Assembly (NCBI GenBank): GCA_945901215.1
Contig: CAMDKE010000007.1
Coordinates: 1-22,399 of the forward strand
Reading direction: 5' to 3'
Origin: Comamonas sp. lk
GTDB lineage: Bacteria; Pseudomonadota; Gammaproteobacteria; Burkholderiales; Burkholderiaceae_C
Length of the DNA stretch: 22,399 nt
Below, one piece after another: positions 14,893 through 21,027 of the stretch. Under the pieces are notes generated by a model, which saw only the letters and a program-made list of their open reading frames with translations, was not told the origin of the DNA and did no database searches. The stretch's first letter is position 1; the number at the start of each line of letters is the position of its first letter. The position numbers and the translations under genes are program-made.

Positions 14893-15486
14893 ATGGAAAG
14901 TTACCAAGCTGAGATCGCAGCCGCTGCCGCCCGGCTGATTGTTGAAGAAGGACTGGACTACGGCGCCGCTAAGCGCCGCGCGGTCAAGCAACTCGGTTCA
15001 AGTGCGCGCGGTGGCCTGCCCGACAACCATGCGGTAGAAGCGGCGGTCGAGGAGTACATTGCGCTCTTTTGCGCCGAAACCCAGCCGCAAGAGCTGCGAG
15101 CGCTGCGCGAACTGGCCTTGCAATGGATGCGGCGCCTGGTGCGCTTTCGACCCCATCTGGGCGGCGCGGTCTGGCGGGGCACCGCAACCCGGCACTCTGA
15201 TATCTACCTGCAACTGTTTTGTGACGACTCCAAAGCCGCAGAAATCGCGCTGATTGACATGGGCGTGCGATTTGAGGTGCGATCGGTACCGGGCTTTCAC
15301 GGCGAACGGGTGGACGCACTCAGCGTGCACGCGCGCTGCGACGCGTTACAAGAAAATATTGGCGTGCACTTGTTGGTATACGATCAGGACGACATTCGCG
15401 GCGCCCTGCAACCCGACGATCTGGGCCGCCGCCCGCGTGGCGACGCCGACGCCTTGCGCCGCCTGATGGAAAATACGCAACCATGA
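14893..15486 (+). CDS. Conserved-looking protein of unknown function (197 aa)
   Basis: I do not recognise a named family with confidence. The first half is helical (MESYQAEIAAAAARLIVEEG, then DYGAAKRRAVKQLG, then EAAVEEYIALFCAETQPQELRALRELALQWMRRL). The second half alternates strands and helices: VWRGTATRHSDIYLQLFCDD, AAEIALIDMGVRFEV, IGVHLLVYDQDDIRGAL. The 'GTATRHSDIYLQLFCDD' stretch followed by a strand with acidic residues is faintly nucleotidyltransferase-like, but the GS-x10-D-x-D signature is not clear. There is no signal peptide or membrane helix. ATG 14893 is chosen because it follows a -10 element by six bases and the frame upstream overlaps mpl antisense. It overlaps the next gene (ATGA, 15483-15486), which encodes a membrane thioredoxin, so the two are co-translated. 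Confidence 0.75.
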   Translation: MESYQAEIAAAAARLIVEEGLDYGAAKRRAVKQLGSSARGGLPDNHAVEAAVEEYIALFCAETQPQELRALRELALQWMRRLVRFRPHLGGAVWRGTATRHSDIYLQLFCDDSKAAEIALIDMGVRFEVRSVPGFHGERVDALSVHARCDALQENIGVHLLVYDQDDIRGALQPDDLGRRPRGDADALRRLMENTQP

Positions 15487-16103
15487 CCGACCCATCCAAG
15501 CCATTGCAGACGCCGCCTTCTCTAGAGGCCCAAGCATCTTCGACCTATTCCAGCGAAGTAAGGGAGGCTTGGGCCCACGTGCCACGCCGGGCGTTTTTCG
15601 GGGCAGCGGCGGCGGTGCTGGTGGGCGCAGGCGCGGCCACGGCCTGGATGCGAGGCAAGCCAACCCACACGCCCAGGGTTAGCAGCCTGGTGCCCTCATT
15701 TTGGAGCCTGAAATGGAACACCCCAAGCGGCGCGGAGTTGGCGATGTTGTCGTTCAAAGGGCGGCCTTTACTGATTAACTTTTGGGCCACGTGGTGTCCA
15801 CCCTGTGTAGAAGAGCTGCCGCTAATCGACGCCTTCTTTAAGGAAAATCAAGCAAACGGCTGGCAAGTTCTGGGATTGGCAGTGGACAAACCGACGCAGG
15901 TTCAAACCTTTCTCAGCAAAACCCCACTCGCTTTTTCGGTGGCCATGGCCGGGTTTGATGGCACTGGGCTCAGCCGCAGCCTGGGCAACACCACGGGTGG
16001 CTTGCCGTTTTCTGTCGCCTTGGATAGCGAGGAAGGAATCATCCAGCGAAAAATGGGGCGCCTTGATGTCAGCGATTTGGACTTGCTACGTGGTCTAAAA
16101 TAG
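15483..16103 (+). CDS. Membrane-anchored TlpA/ResA-like thioredoxin
   Basis: A 206-aa protein with a cytoplasmic N-terminus (1-36, ending in RR at 35-36), one membrane helix or uncleaved signal anchor (about 37-56, AFFGAAAAVLVGAGAATAW), and a periplasmic thioredoxin fold. The active site is W104-C-P-P-C108 within LLINFWATWCPPCVEELPLI, and the cis-proline is P175 in GGLPFSV. This is the TlpA/ResA/DsbE pattern of reductants that serve cytochrome c or other periplasmic dithiols; the true client is not shown by the sequence. It starts inside the stop of the preceding orf. A 170-base gap to accB follows, which holds the accB promoter and no gene. Confidence 0.87.
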   Translation: MTDPSKPLQTPPSLEAQASSTYSSEVREAWAHVPRRAFFGAAAAVLVGAGAATAWMRGKPTHTPRVSSLVPSFWSLKWNTPSGAELAMLSFKGRPLLINFWATWCPPCVEELPLIDAFFKENQANGWQVLGLAVDKPTQVQTFLSKTPLAFSVAMAGFDGTGLSRSLGNTTGGLPFSVALDSEEGIIQRKMGRLDVSDLDLLRGLK

Positions 16104-16219
16104 GCGTTGAGCTGTGGTACTTACGACCGCACCGCCGCCCTGGCACCGTGGAGATTAAAGATCTTCGCGTAATTTGACGGAACTTGTGAAAAGTTGAAAG
16201 CAACTAATCAAGGCTCCGA

Positions 16220-16247
16220 TTGGTCTTTACAAAAAATTCGCTGTAAT
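16220..16247 (+). promoter_or_regulatory. Candidate accB promoter
   Basis: TTGGTC (16220-16225) and TGTAAT (16242-16247) are separated by 16 bases, and a TSS would fall near 16254. The mRNA would carry a short leader with AAGGGAG at 16261-16267, in contrast to the leaderless pattern elsewhere in the window. The rest of 16104-16219 shows nothing recognisable. Confidence 0.5.
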
Positions 16248-16273
16248 GCGAACACGCACTAAGGGAGCCCCCG

Positions 16274-16723
16274 ATGGACTTACGCAAACTCAAAACCCTG
16301 ATTGACCTGGTATCGGACTCCAACGTCTCCGAACTTGAAATTACCGAAGCCGAAGGCAAAGTCCGCATTGTCAAGGGCTCTAACGCCGTGGTGCATAGCT
16401 ATGCACCCGCGCCGATGCAGATAGCTCCCTTAGCAGCAGCGCCTTTGCCGGTTGCGCCGGCAGAAACAGCGGCGCCTGAGGCACCAGCTGTCCACGCCGT
16501 GCGGTCGCCGATGGTTGGCACCTTTTACCGCTCCGCCTCGCCGGGTGCAAAAGCCTTTGTCGAAGTGGGTGACATGGTTAAAGAGGGCGACACCATCTGC
16601 ATCATCGAGGCTATGAAGATTCTCAACGAAATTGAAGCCGACAAGTCGGGCAAGGTGGTCCAGATACTCTGCGAAAACGGGCAAGCGGTGGAATATGGGC
16701 AAGCCTTGCTGACCATCGAATAG
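16274..16723 (+). CDS. accB: Biotin carboxyl carrier protein of acetyl-CoA carboxylase
   Basis: A 149-aa BCCP that carries biotin between the carboxylase and the transferase in malonyl-CoA synthesis. The N-terminus MDLRKLKTLIDLVSDSNVSE is the AccC-binding part. An Ala/Pro linker covers about 43-75. The biotinyl domain begins at RSPMVGTFYRSASPGAKAF and contains EAMKILNEIEAD with biotin-accepting K115. The 'thumb' typical of bacterial BCCP (SPGAKAFVEVG) is present. AAGGGAG lies 6 bases before the ATG. accC follows after 14 bases. A aroQ gene, common just upstream of accB in proteobacteria, is absent here. Confidence 0.97.
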   Translation: MDLRKLKTLIDLVSDSNVSELEITEAEGKVRIVKGSNAVVHSYAPAPMQIAPLAAAPLPVAPAETAAPEAPAVHAVRSPMVGTFYRSASPGAKAFVEVGDMVKEGDTICIIEAMKILNEIEADKSGKVVQILCENGQAVEYGQALLTIE

Positions 16724-16737
16724 GGCCATAGACCTCC

Positions 16738-18087
16738 ATGTTCAAGAAAATCCTGATTGCCAACCGGGGCGAGATCGCTCTGCGCATCCAGCGCGCCTGT
16801 CGCGAATTGGGTGTCAAGGCGGTGATGGTGTACTCGGAAGCAGACCGTGACGCCAAGTACGTGCGCTTGGCCGAGGAAGCCGTGTGCATTGGGCCGGCCG
16901 CCTCCAACCTGAGCTACCTCAACATGCCGGCCATTATTTCGGCTGCTGAGGTAACCGACGCAGAGGCCATTCATCCGGGCTACGGTTTTTTAAGTGAAAA
17001 CGCCGACTTTGCCGAACGGGTTGAAAAAAGTGGCTTCCAGTTCATTGGCCCCACACCCGAGTCGATACGACTGATGGGGGACAAAGTCTCTGCCAAACAA
17101 GCCATGATCCGCGCGGGCGTTCCCTGCGTGCCCGGGTCTGAGGGCGAGTTGCCCGATGATCCGGTGCAGGTGCGACGCATCGCAAAGACCGTGGGCTACC
17201 CCGTCATCATCAAGGCGGCGGGCGGCGGCGGCGGGCGGGGTATGCGGGTGGTTCACACCGAGGCTGCCCTTATCAATGCAGTCACCATGACCAAGGCCGA
17301 GGCCGGTGCCGCCTTTGGCAATCCGGCGGTGTACATGGAAAAATTTCTCCAAAACCCGCGCCATATTGAAATCCAGGTTCTGGCCGACACCTTCAAAAAT
17401 GCGGTGTACCTCGGCGAGCGCGATTGCTCGATGCAGCGGCGCCACCAAAAGGTCTTGGAGGAGGCACCAGCGCCCGGTATAAACCGTAAGCTGATTGAGC
17501 GCATCGGCGAGCGCTGCGTCACGGCCTGCAAGAAAATGGGTTATCGCGGCGCTGGCACTTTCGAGTTTTTGTACGAAGCGGGTGAGTTTTACTTCATCGA
17601 AATGAATACACGGGTCCAGGTGGAGCATCCAGTGACGGAAATGGTCACCGGTATTGACATTGTCAAAACCCAGATCCTGGTCGCCGCCGGTGGAAAATTG
17701 CCCTTTACCCAAAGGCAAATCACGATCAACGGCCACGCCATTGAATGCCGCATCAACGCCGAAGACCCTTACAAATTCACGCCCTCCCCCGGCCGTATCA
17801 CGACCTGGCACGCACCAGGCGGCCCTGGCGTGCGGGTGGACTCGCACATTTATACCAACTACTTTGTCCCACCGAACTACGACTCCATGATCGGTAAGCT
17901 CATTGTGCACGGCGATACGCGGGAGCAAGCCTTGGCACGCATGCGCACCGCCTTGATGGAAACCGCAGTTGAAGGCATCCATACCAATATCCCTCTGCAC
18001 CGAGAACTGATGGTAGACGCCAAATTCATGGCCGGGGGCACCAATATCCACTACCTGGAACACTGGCTGGAGCAGCACAAGCGCTGA
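16738..18087 (+). CDS. accC: Biotin carboxylase subunit of acetyl-CoA carboxylase
   Basis: A 449-aa enzyme, the same length as E. coli AccC; it uses ATP and bicarbonate to carboxylate biotin on AccB. Start MFKKILIANRGEIALRI is universal. The ATP-grasp domain shows K159 (VIIKAAGGGGGRGMR, glycine loop 162-168). Metal and substrate residues E288-M-N290-T-R292 are followed by VQVEHPVTEMVTG. Residue numbering around the active site matches E. coli, so nothing is inserted or lost. It forms an operon with accB (14 bases) and prmA (8 bases). Ribosome sites at accC and prmA are weak, suggesting coupled translation. Confidence 0.98.
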   Translation: MFKKILIANRGEIALRIQRACRELGVKAVMVYSEADRDAKYVRLAEEAVCIGPAASNLSYLNMPAIISAAEVTDAEAIHPGYGFLSENADFAERVEKSGFQFIGPTPESIRLMGDKVSAKQAMIRAGVPCVPGSEGELPDDPVQVRRIAKTVGYPVIIKAAGGGGGRGMRVVHTEAALINAVTMTKAEAGAAFGNPAVYMEKFLQNPRHIEIQVLADTFKNAVYLGERDCSMQRRHQKVLEEAPAPGINRKLIERIGERCVTACKKMGYRGAGTFEFLYEAGEFYFIEMNTRVQVEHPVTEMVTGIDIVKTQILVAAGGKLPFTQRQITINGHAIECRINAEDPYKFTPSPGRITTWHAPGGPGVRVDSHIYTNYFVPPNYDSMIGKLIVHGDTREQALARMRTALMETAVEGIHTNIPLHRELMVDAKFMAGGTNIHYLEHWLEQHKR

Positions 18088-18095
18088 AACCCACC

Positions 18096-18974
18096 ATGTT
18101 TGAACTGCGCCTTATGTGCCCGGAACACCGGGTCGAAGCCGTGAGCGAGGCGCTCGATGTTCTGGACGCTCTGAGCGTCAGCGTGGAAGACGCCGACGCC
18201 CAAACCGATGCCGAAGTCGCCCTTTTTGGTGAACCGGGCATGCCAGCGCCCAAGGAAGGCTGGCAACGCTCCCGTCTGACGGCCTTGTTTGCCGATCGGC
18301 CTGCGGCAACCCAGGCGGGCCAACTCCTGCAGGCACAAGACTTTTTTGACGGCTGCACCGTTCTGGGTACCAACACAGTGCCAGACCAAGACTGGGTACG
18401 TTTGACGCAATCGCAGTTTGCGCCAGTCGACATCACGCCCACGTTTTGGATTGTGCCCACCTGGCACAAACCCCCAGAGGCGGCGCAGACGGTAATCCGG
18501 CTCGATCCGGGCCTGGCATTTGGCACCGGAACCCACCCCACCACCCGAATGTGCTTGCGCTGGATAGCAAGCCACCCTATGCCAAAGACCGTATTGGATT
18601 ACGGCTGCGGCTCTGGCATATTGGCCATTGCCTGCGCCAAGTTTGGATCTACAGACGTGCTTGCCGTTGACATTGACGCGGCAGCGGTTGATTCGACGCA
18701 AGCCAATGCGCTGGCCAACACAGTGGTGTTGACAAGCGGCCTACCCGATCTGGCACGCGCGAGCTACGGCTTGGTAGTAGCCAATATTTTGTCGTCTCCG
18801 CTCAAGGTGCTTGCGTCCCTGCTGTGCTCACATGTGGATGCCGGTGGCACTTTGCTCTTGTCGGGCATTCTTGAACGCCAAGCAGACGAATTGGCCCGAG
18901 CCTATGCGCCCTATTGCGTTTTGAGCGTGGCAGATAGGCAGGATGGATGGGTGCTCATGTCGGCAGCTTTGTAA
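18096..18974 (+). CDS. prmA: Ribosomal protein L11 methyltransferase PrmA
   Basis: A 292-aa SAM-dependent enzyme that trimethylates ribosomal protein L11 (E. coli 293 aa). The substrate-binding N-terminal ferredoxin-like domain covers about 1-60, then a linker, then the methyltransferase fold. Visible motifs: LDPGLAFGTGTHPTT (136-150), VLDYGCGSGILAIACAKFG (166-184, motif I), AVDIDAAAV (190-198) and VVANILSSPL (227-236), where the family has NIL-xx-PL. The final strand GWVLMSAAL is usual. It is the third gene of the accBC operon, a common proteobacterial arrangement. A bidirectional terminator follows about 20 bases after the stop. Confidence 0.96.
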   Translation: MFELRLMCPEHRVEAVSEALDVLDALSVSVEDADAQTDAEVALFGEPGMPAPKEGWQRSRLTALFADRPAATQAGQLLQAQDFFDGCTVLGTNTVPDQDWVRLTQSQFAPVDITPTFWIVPTWHKPPEAAQTVIRLDPGLAFGTGTHPTTRMCLRWIASHPMPKTVLDYGCGSGILAIACAKFGSTDVLAVDIDAAAVDSTQANALANTVVLTSGLPDLARASYGLVVANILSSPLKVLASLLCSHVDAGGTLLLSGILERQADELARAYAPYCVLSVADRQDGWVLMSAAL

Positions 18975-18994
18975 AGCCAACTGCTTTCCAACGT

Positions 18995-19031
18995 AAAAAA
19001 AGCCCAGGCCCCGAAGAGGGCGCTGGGCTTT
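18995..19031. terminator. Bidirectional terminator between prmA and the H1-like gene
   Basis: Stem AAAGCCCAG (18999-19007) with CTGGGCTTT (19023-19031), extended by GCCC (19008-19011) with GGGC (19018-19021) around loop CGAAGA, with one bulged G. On the minus strand it is followed by seven T (rc of 18995-19001), so it is a strong terminator for the H1-like gene. On the plus strand it ends in CTTTAT and is weaker for prmA. Confidence 0.88.
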
Positions 19032-19049
19032 ATCGCAAGGTAATCAGAA

Positions 19050-19571
19050 TTACGGCTTGCTGGCGCTGGGGAAAGGCCACGCTGCCTTGGGGTTGAGCGT
19101 AGTCTGGGCTGCAGGAGCAGATGCTTTTGCAGGTGCAGCTTTTTTAGCGGCGGGCTTTTTTGCGGGTGCGGCCTTCTTAGCCACCGCCTTTTTTACCGGA
19201 GCCGCTTTCTTTGCCGGCGCTTCCTTCTTGGCTGCTACTTTTTTCGCTGGCGCTGCCTTTTTTGCGGCTACCTTCTTCGCCGGTGCGGCCTTCTTTGCTG
19301 GGGCAGCCTTCTTTGGAGCTGCCTTCTTCGCCGGTGCAGCCTTCTTAGCTGGCGCAGCTTTCTGTGGAGCTGCCTTCTTCGCCGGAGCGGCCTTCTTGGC
19401 TACAACTTTTTTGGCAGGTGCGGCCTTTGCGGGCGCAGCCTTTTTTGCGGCTACTTTTTTAGCCGGCGCTGCCTTTGCGGGTGCGGCTTTTTTTGCAGCG
19501 ACTTTTTTCGCGGGAGCCGCAGCTTTCACGGGGGCGGCCTTCTTTGCGACCGGTTTTTTTGCAGTTGCCAT
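19050..19571 (-). CDS. Histone H1-like nucleoid protein (Lys/Ala/Pro repeats)
   Basis: A 173-aa, extremely low-complexity basic protein: MATAKKPVAKKAAPVK, followed by many degenerate AAPAKK / KKAAPAKK units, with almost no residue other than Lys, Ala, Pro, Val. The last 22 residues differ (APAAQTTLNPKAAWPFPSAS), and a tail with LNPxAAWPFP recurs, from memory, in Burkholderiales H1-like proteins. It resembles the eukaryotic H1 C-terminal tail and probably neutralises DNA charge in the nucleoid; function is inferred from composition. The start at 19571 is set by AAGGAG a few bases upstream; a longer frame to 19676 adds a Cys-rich extension of no known type. Repeat number is expected to vary between strains by slippage. 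Confidence 0.88.
   Translation of the reverse strand: MATAKKPVAKKAAPVKAAAPAKKVAAKKAAPAKAAPAKKVAAKKAAPAKAAPAKKVVAKKAAPAKKAAPQKAAPAKKAAPAKKAAPKKAAPAKKAAPAKKVAAKKAAPAKKVAAKKEAPAKKAAPVKKAVAKKAAPAKKPAAKKAAPAKASAPAAQTTLNPKAAWPFPSASKP
19140..19560. repeat. Degenerate tandem codon repeats in the H1-like gene
   Basis: On the plus strand, runs such as GCCTTCTTCGCCGG(A/T)GC(A/G)GCC and TTTTTT(A/T/C)GC recur with periods of mostly 15-30 bases. Synonymous sites vary between units, so the peptide repeat is better conserved than the DNA, arguing for selection at the protein level rather than very recent DNA duplication. Confidence 0.65.
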
Positions 19572-19587
19572 ACTTTTCTCCTTGATC

Positions 19588-19593
19588 AGTTTA
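19588..19593 (-). promoter_or_regulatory. Candidate -10 element (TAAACT) of the H1-like gene
   Basis: TAAACT lies 16 bases before the ATG at 19571 on the minus strand, leaving room for a leader of about 10 bases that contains AAGGAG. This is a conventional leader, unlike the leaderless starts. No good -35 is seen. The remaining part of the nrdB/H1 gap (19594-19738) holds nothing I recognise. Confidence 0.35.
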
Positions 19594-19738
19594 CAAAGAG
19601 CACTTCTTGCCTGTTGGAGTGCAAAAAGGGATTCATGGTGTTGGGCTGGTTCCCAGCAACATGAACAGGGGAACACAGCCCCGGCACAGACCGTCGCGGC
19701 GCCAAAGCTGTGAAATACTTAAACGGACCATGACCGCC

Positions 19739-20911
19739 CTAGTCCCAGGACAAGGCCCCACCGGACTGGTATTCAATCACGCGCGTTTCAAAAAAGTTAC
19801 GTTCTTTCTTCAAGTCGATCATCTCGCTCATCCAAGGAAAAGGGTTTTCCTCATGCGGGAAGAGCGGCTCCAAGCCAATTTGGGTCGCGCGGCGGTTAGC
19901 GATGTAACGCAGATAGCCCTTGAACATTGATGCGTTCATGCCAAGCACGCCGCGCGGCATGGTGTCTTCGGCATAGCGGTATTCCAGCTCCACGGCTTGC
20001 TCGAACAAGGCCTTGATTTCAGCCTTGAACTCTGGGGTCCACAAATGGGGGTTCTCGGCCTTGAGTTGGTTGATCAGGTCAATGCCAAAGTTGCAATGCA
20101 TGGACTCGTCGCGCAGGATGTACTGGTACTGCTCAGCAGCCCCGGTCATCTTGTTTTGCCGCCCCAGCGCCAGGATTTGGGTAAAACCTACGTAAAAGAA
20201 CAGGCCTTCCATCAGGCAGGCGAAAACGATCAGCGACTTGAGCAGGGTCTGATCCGTTTCAGGGGTGCCCGTATGGAAATGCGGGTCCATGATCGCTTCA
20301 ATGAAAGGAATCAGAAACTCGTCCTTGTCGCGGATGGATTTGACTTCGTTGTAGGCACTGAAAATCTCACCTTCGTCCAGTCCAAGCGACTCCACAATGT
20401 ACTGGTAGGCATGGGTGTGGATCGCTTCCTCGAAGGCTTGGCGCAGCAAGAACTGGCGGCATTCTGGGGCCGTGATATGGCGGTAAGTGCCCAAGACGAT
20501 GTTGTTCGCCGCCAGCGAATCGGCTGTGACGAAGAAACCAAGGTTGCGCTTAATGATCCGGCGTTCGTCATCTGTCAGACCGTTGGGATCTTTCCACAGC
20601 GCGATGTCCCGGGTCATATTGACCTCTTGGGGCATCCAATGGTTGGCGCAGGTAGCCAGGTACTTCTCCCAGGCCCATTTGTACTTAAACGGCACCAACT
20701 GGTTGACATCGGTCTTGCCGTTAATGATGCGTTTGTCAGAGGCCTTTACACGGCGCGACACCACTGCTGGTGCGGCCACTTCCTGTGGCCCGTGCATCAC
20801 AGGCATACTGCCAAATGTCGCCGCCGATGCGGGCACCGCCATAGGCGGCTGGGGTGGCAATGCAAAGTTGTTTTGCAATGCGGGTTTGATGTCTTCGTCC
20901 CAGGTCAGCAT
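19739..20911 (-). CDS. nrdB: Ribonucleoside-diphosphate reductase class Ia, beta subunit
   Basis: A 390-aa radical-generating subunit that houses the diiron-tyrosyl centre for dNTP synthesis. All iron ligands can be placed by spacing against E. coli NrdB: D131, E162, H165 (FEEAIHTHAYQY), E235 (CLMEGLFFY), E269 and H272 (RDESMHCNFG). The radical tyrosine is Y169, 7 after E162 as in E. coli. The N-terminus carries an Ala/Pro-rich extension (about 15-50). The ATG at 20911 (MLTWDEDIKPA) is preferred; an in-frame GTG at 20923 would add four residues. A six-codon upstream ORF overlaps this start (see 20905-20925). It is downstream of nrdA on the same strand but separated by 116 bases with a hairpin and its own -10. 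Confidence 0.95.
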   Translation of the reverse strand: MLTWDEDIKPALQNNFALPPQPPMAVPASAATFGSMPVMHGPQEVAAPAVVSRRVKASDKRIINGKTDVNQLVPFKYKWAWEKYLATCANHWMPQEVNMTRDIALWKDPNGLTDDERRIIKRNLGFFVTADSLAANNIVLGTYRHITAPECRQFLLRQAFEEAIHTHAYQYIVESLGLDEGEIFSAYNEVKSIRDKDEFLIPFIEAIMDPHFHTGTPETDQTLLKSLIVFACLMEGLFFYVGFTQILALGRQNKMTGAAEQYQYILRDESMHCNFGIDLINQLKAENPHLWTPEFKAEIKALFEQAVELEYRYAEDTMPRGVLGMNASMFKGYLRYIANRRATQIGLEPLFPHEENPFPWMSEMIDLKKERNFFETRVIEYQSGGALSWD

Positions 20912-20925
20912 AGATGTTTCCACAT
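20905..20925 (-). other. Six-codon upstream ORF overlapping the nrdB start
   Basis: ATG TGG AAA CAT CTA TGC TGA encodes MWKHLC. Its ATG sits exactly six bases after the -10 element at 20932-20937. Its stop (20907-20905) begins one base past the nrdB ATG (20911-20909), giving ATG-C-TGA. Whether it is translated is unknown. Confidence 0.4.
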
Positions 20926-20931
20926 GTTTGG

Positions 20932-20937
20932 ATTATG
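20932..20937 (-). promoter_or_regulatory. -10 element (CATAAT) upstream of nrdB
   Basis: Minus-strand CATAAT is followed by CCAAAC and an ATG at 20925, and an nrdB-frame GTG overlaps that ATG at 20923. This suggests nrdB has a promoter of its own in the gap after nrdA. No clear -35 or NrdR box was recognised. Confidence 0.42.
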
Positions 20938-20983
20938 CGAGTAGCTGCGCCAATTGCATAGCGTTAACGCACCATCCGTTTGA

Positions 20984-21019
20984 ATAAAATCGTGCAGCCT
21001 TCGTTACCGAACGCTGCAC
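20984..21019 (-). terminator. Hairpin with T-rich tail just after nrdA
   Basis: GTGCAGC (21019-21013 on the minus strand) pairs with GCTGCAC (20998-20992), and TTCG (21011-21008) pairs with CGAA (21003-21000) around a four-base loop, one mismatch between. The minus-strand continuation is GATTTTATT. It lies 8 bases after the nrdA stop and before nrdB, so it could end or attenuate nrdA transcripts. Confidence 0.6.
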
Positions 21020-21027
21020 CGTTACGC

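Noticed and set aside
16990..18078. Long minus-strand frame antisense to accC
   Set aside because: accC is unmistakable on the plus strand; the antisense frame is a codon-bias shadow.
19057..19713. Plus-strand frame giving a Phe/Ala-rich hydrophobic 'membrane' protein
   Set aside because: It is the complement of the Lys/Ala/Pro repeats of the H1-like gene (Lys codons AAG/AAA read as CTT/TTT), not a real membrane protein.
19997..20944. Plus-strand frame of 315 codons over nrdB
   Set aside because: Antisense shadow of nrdB, whose metal ligands are all present on the minus strand.
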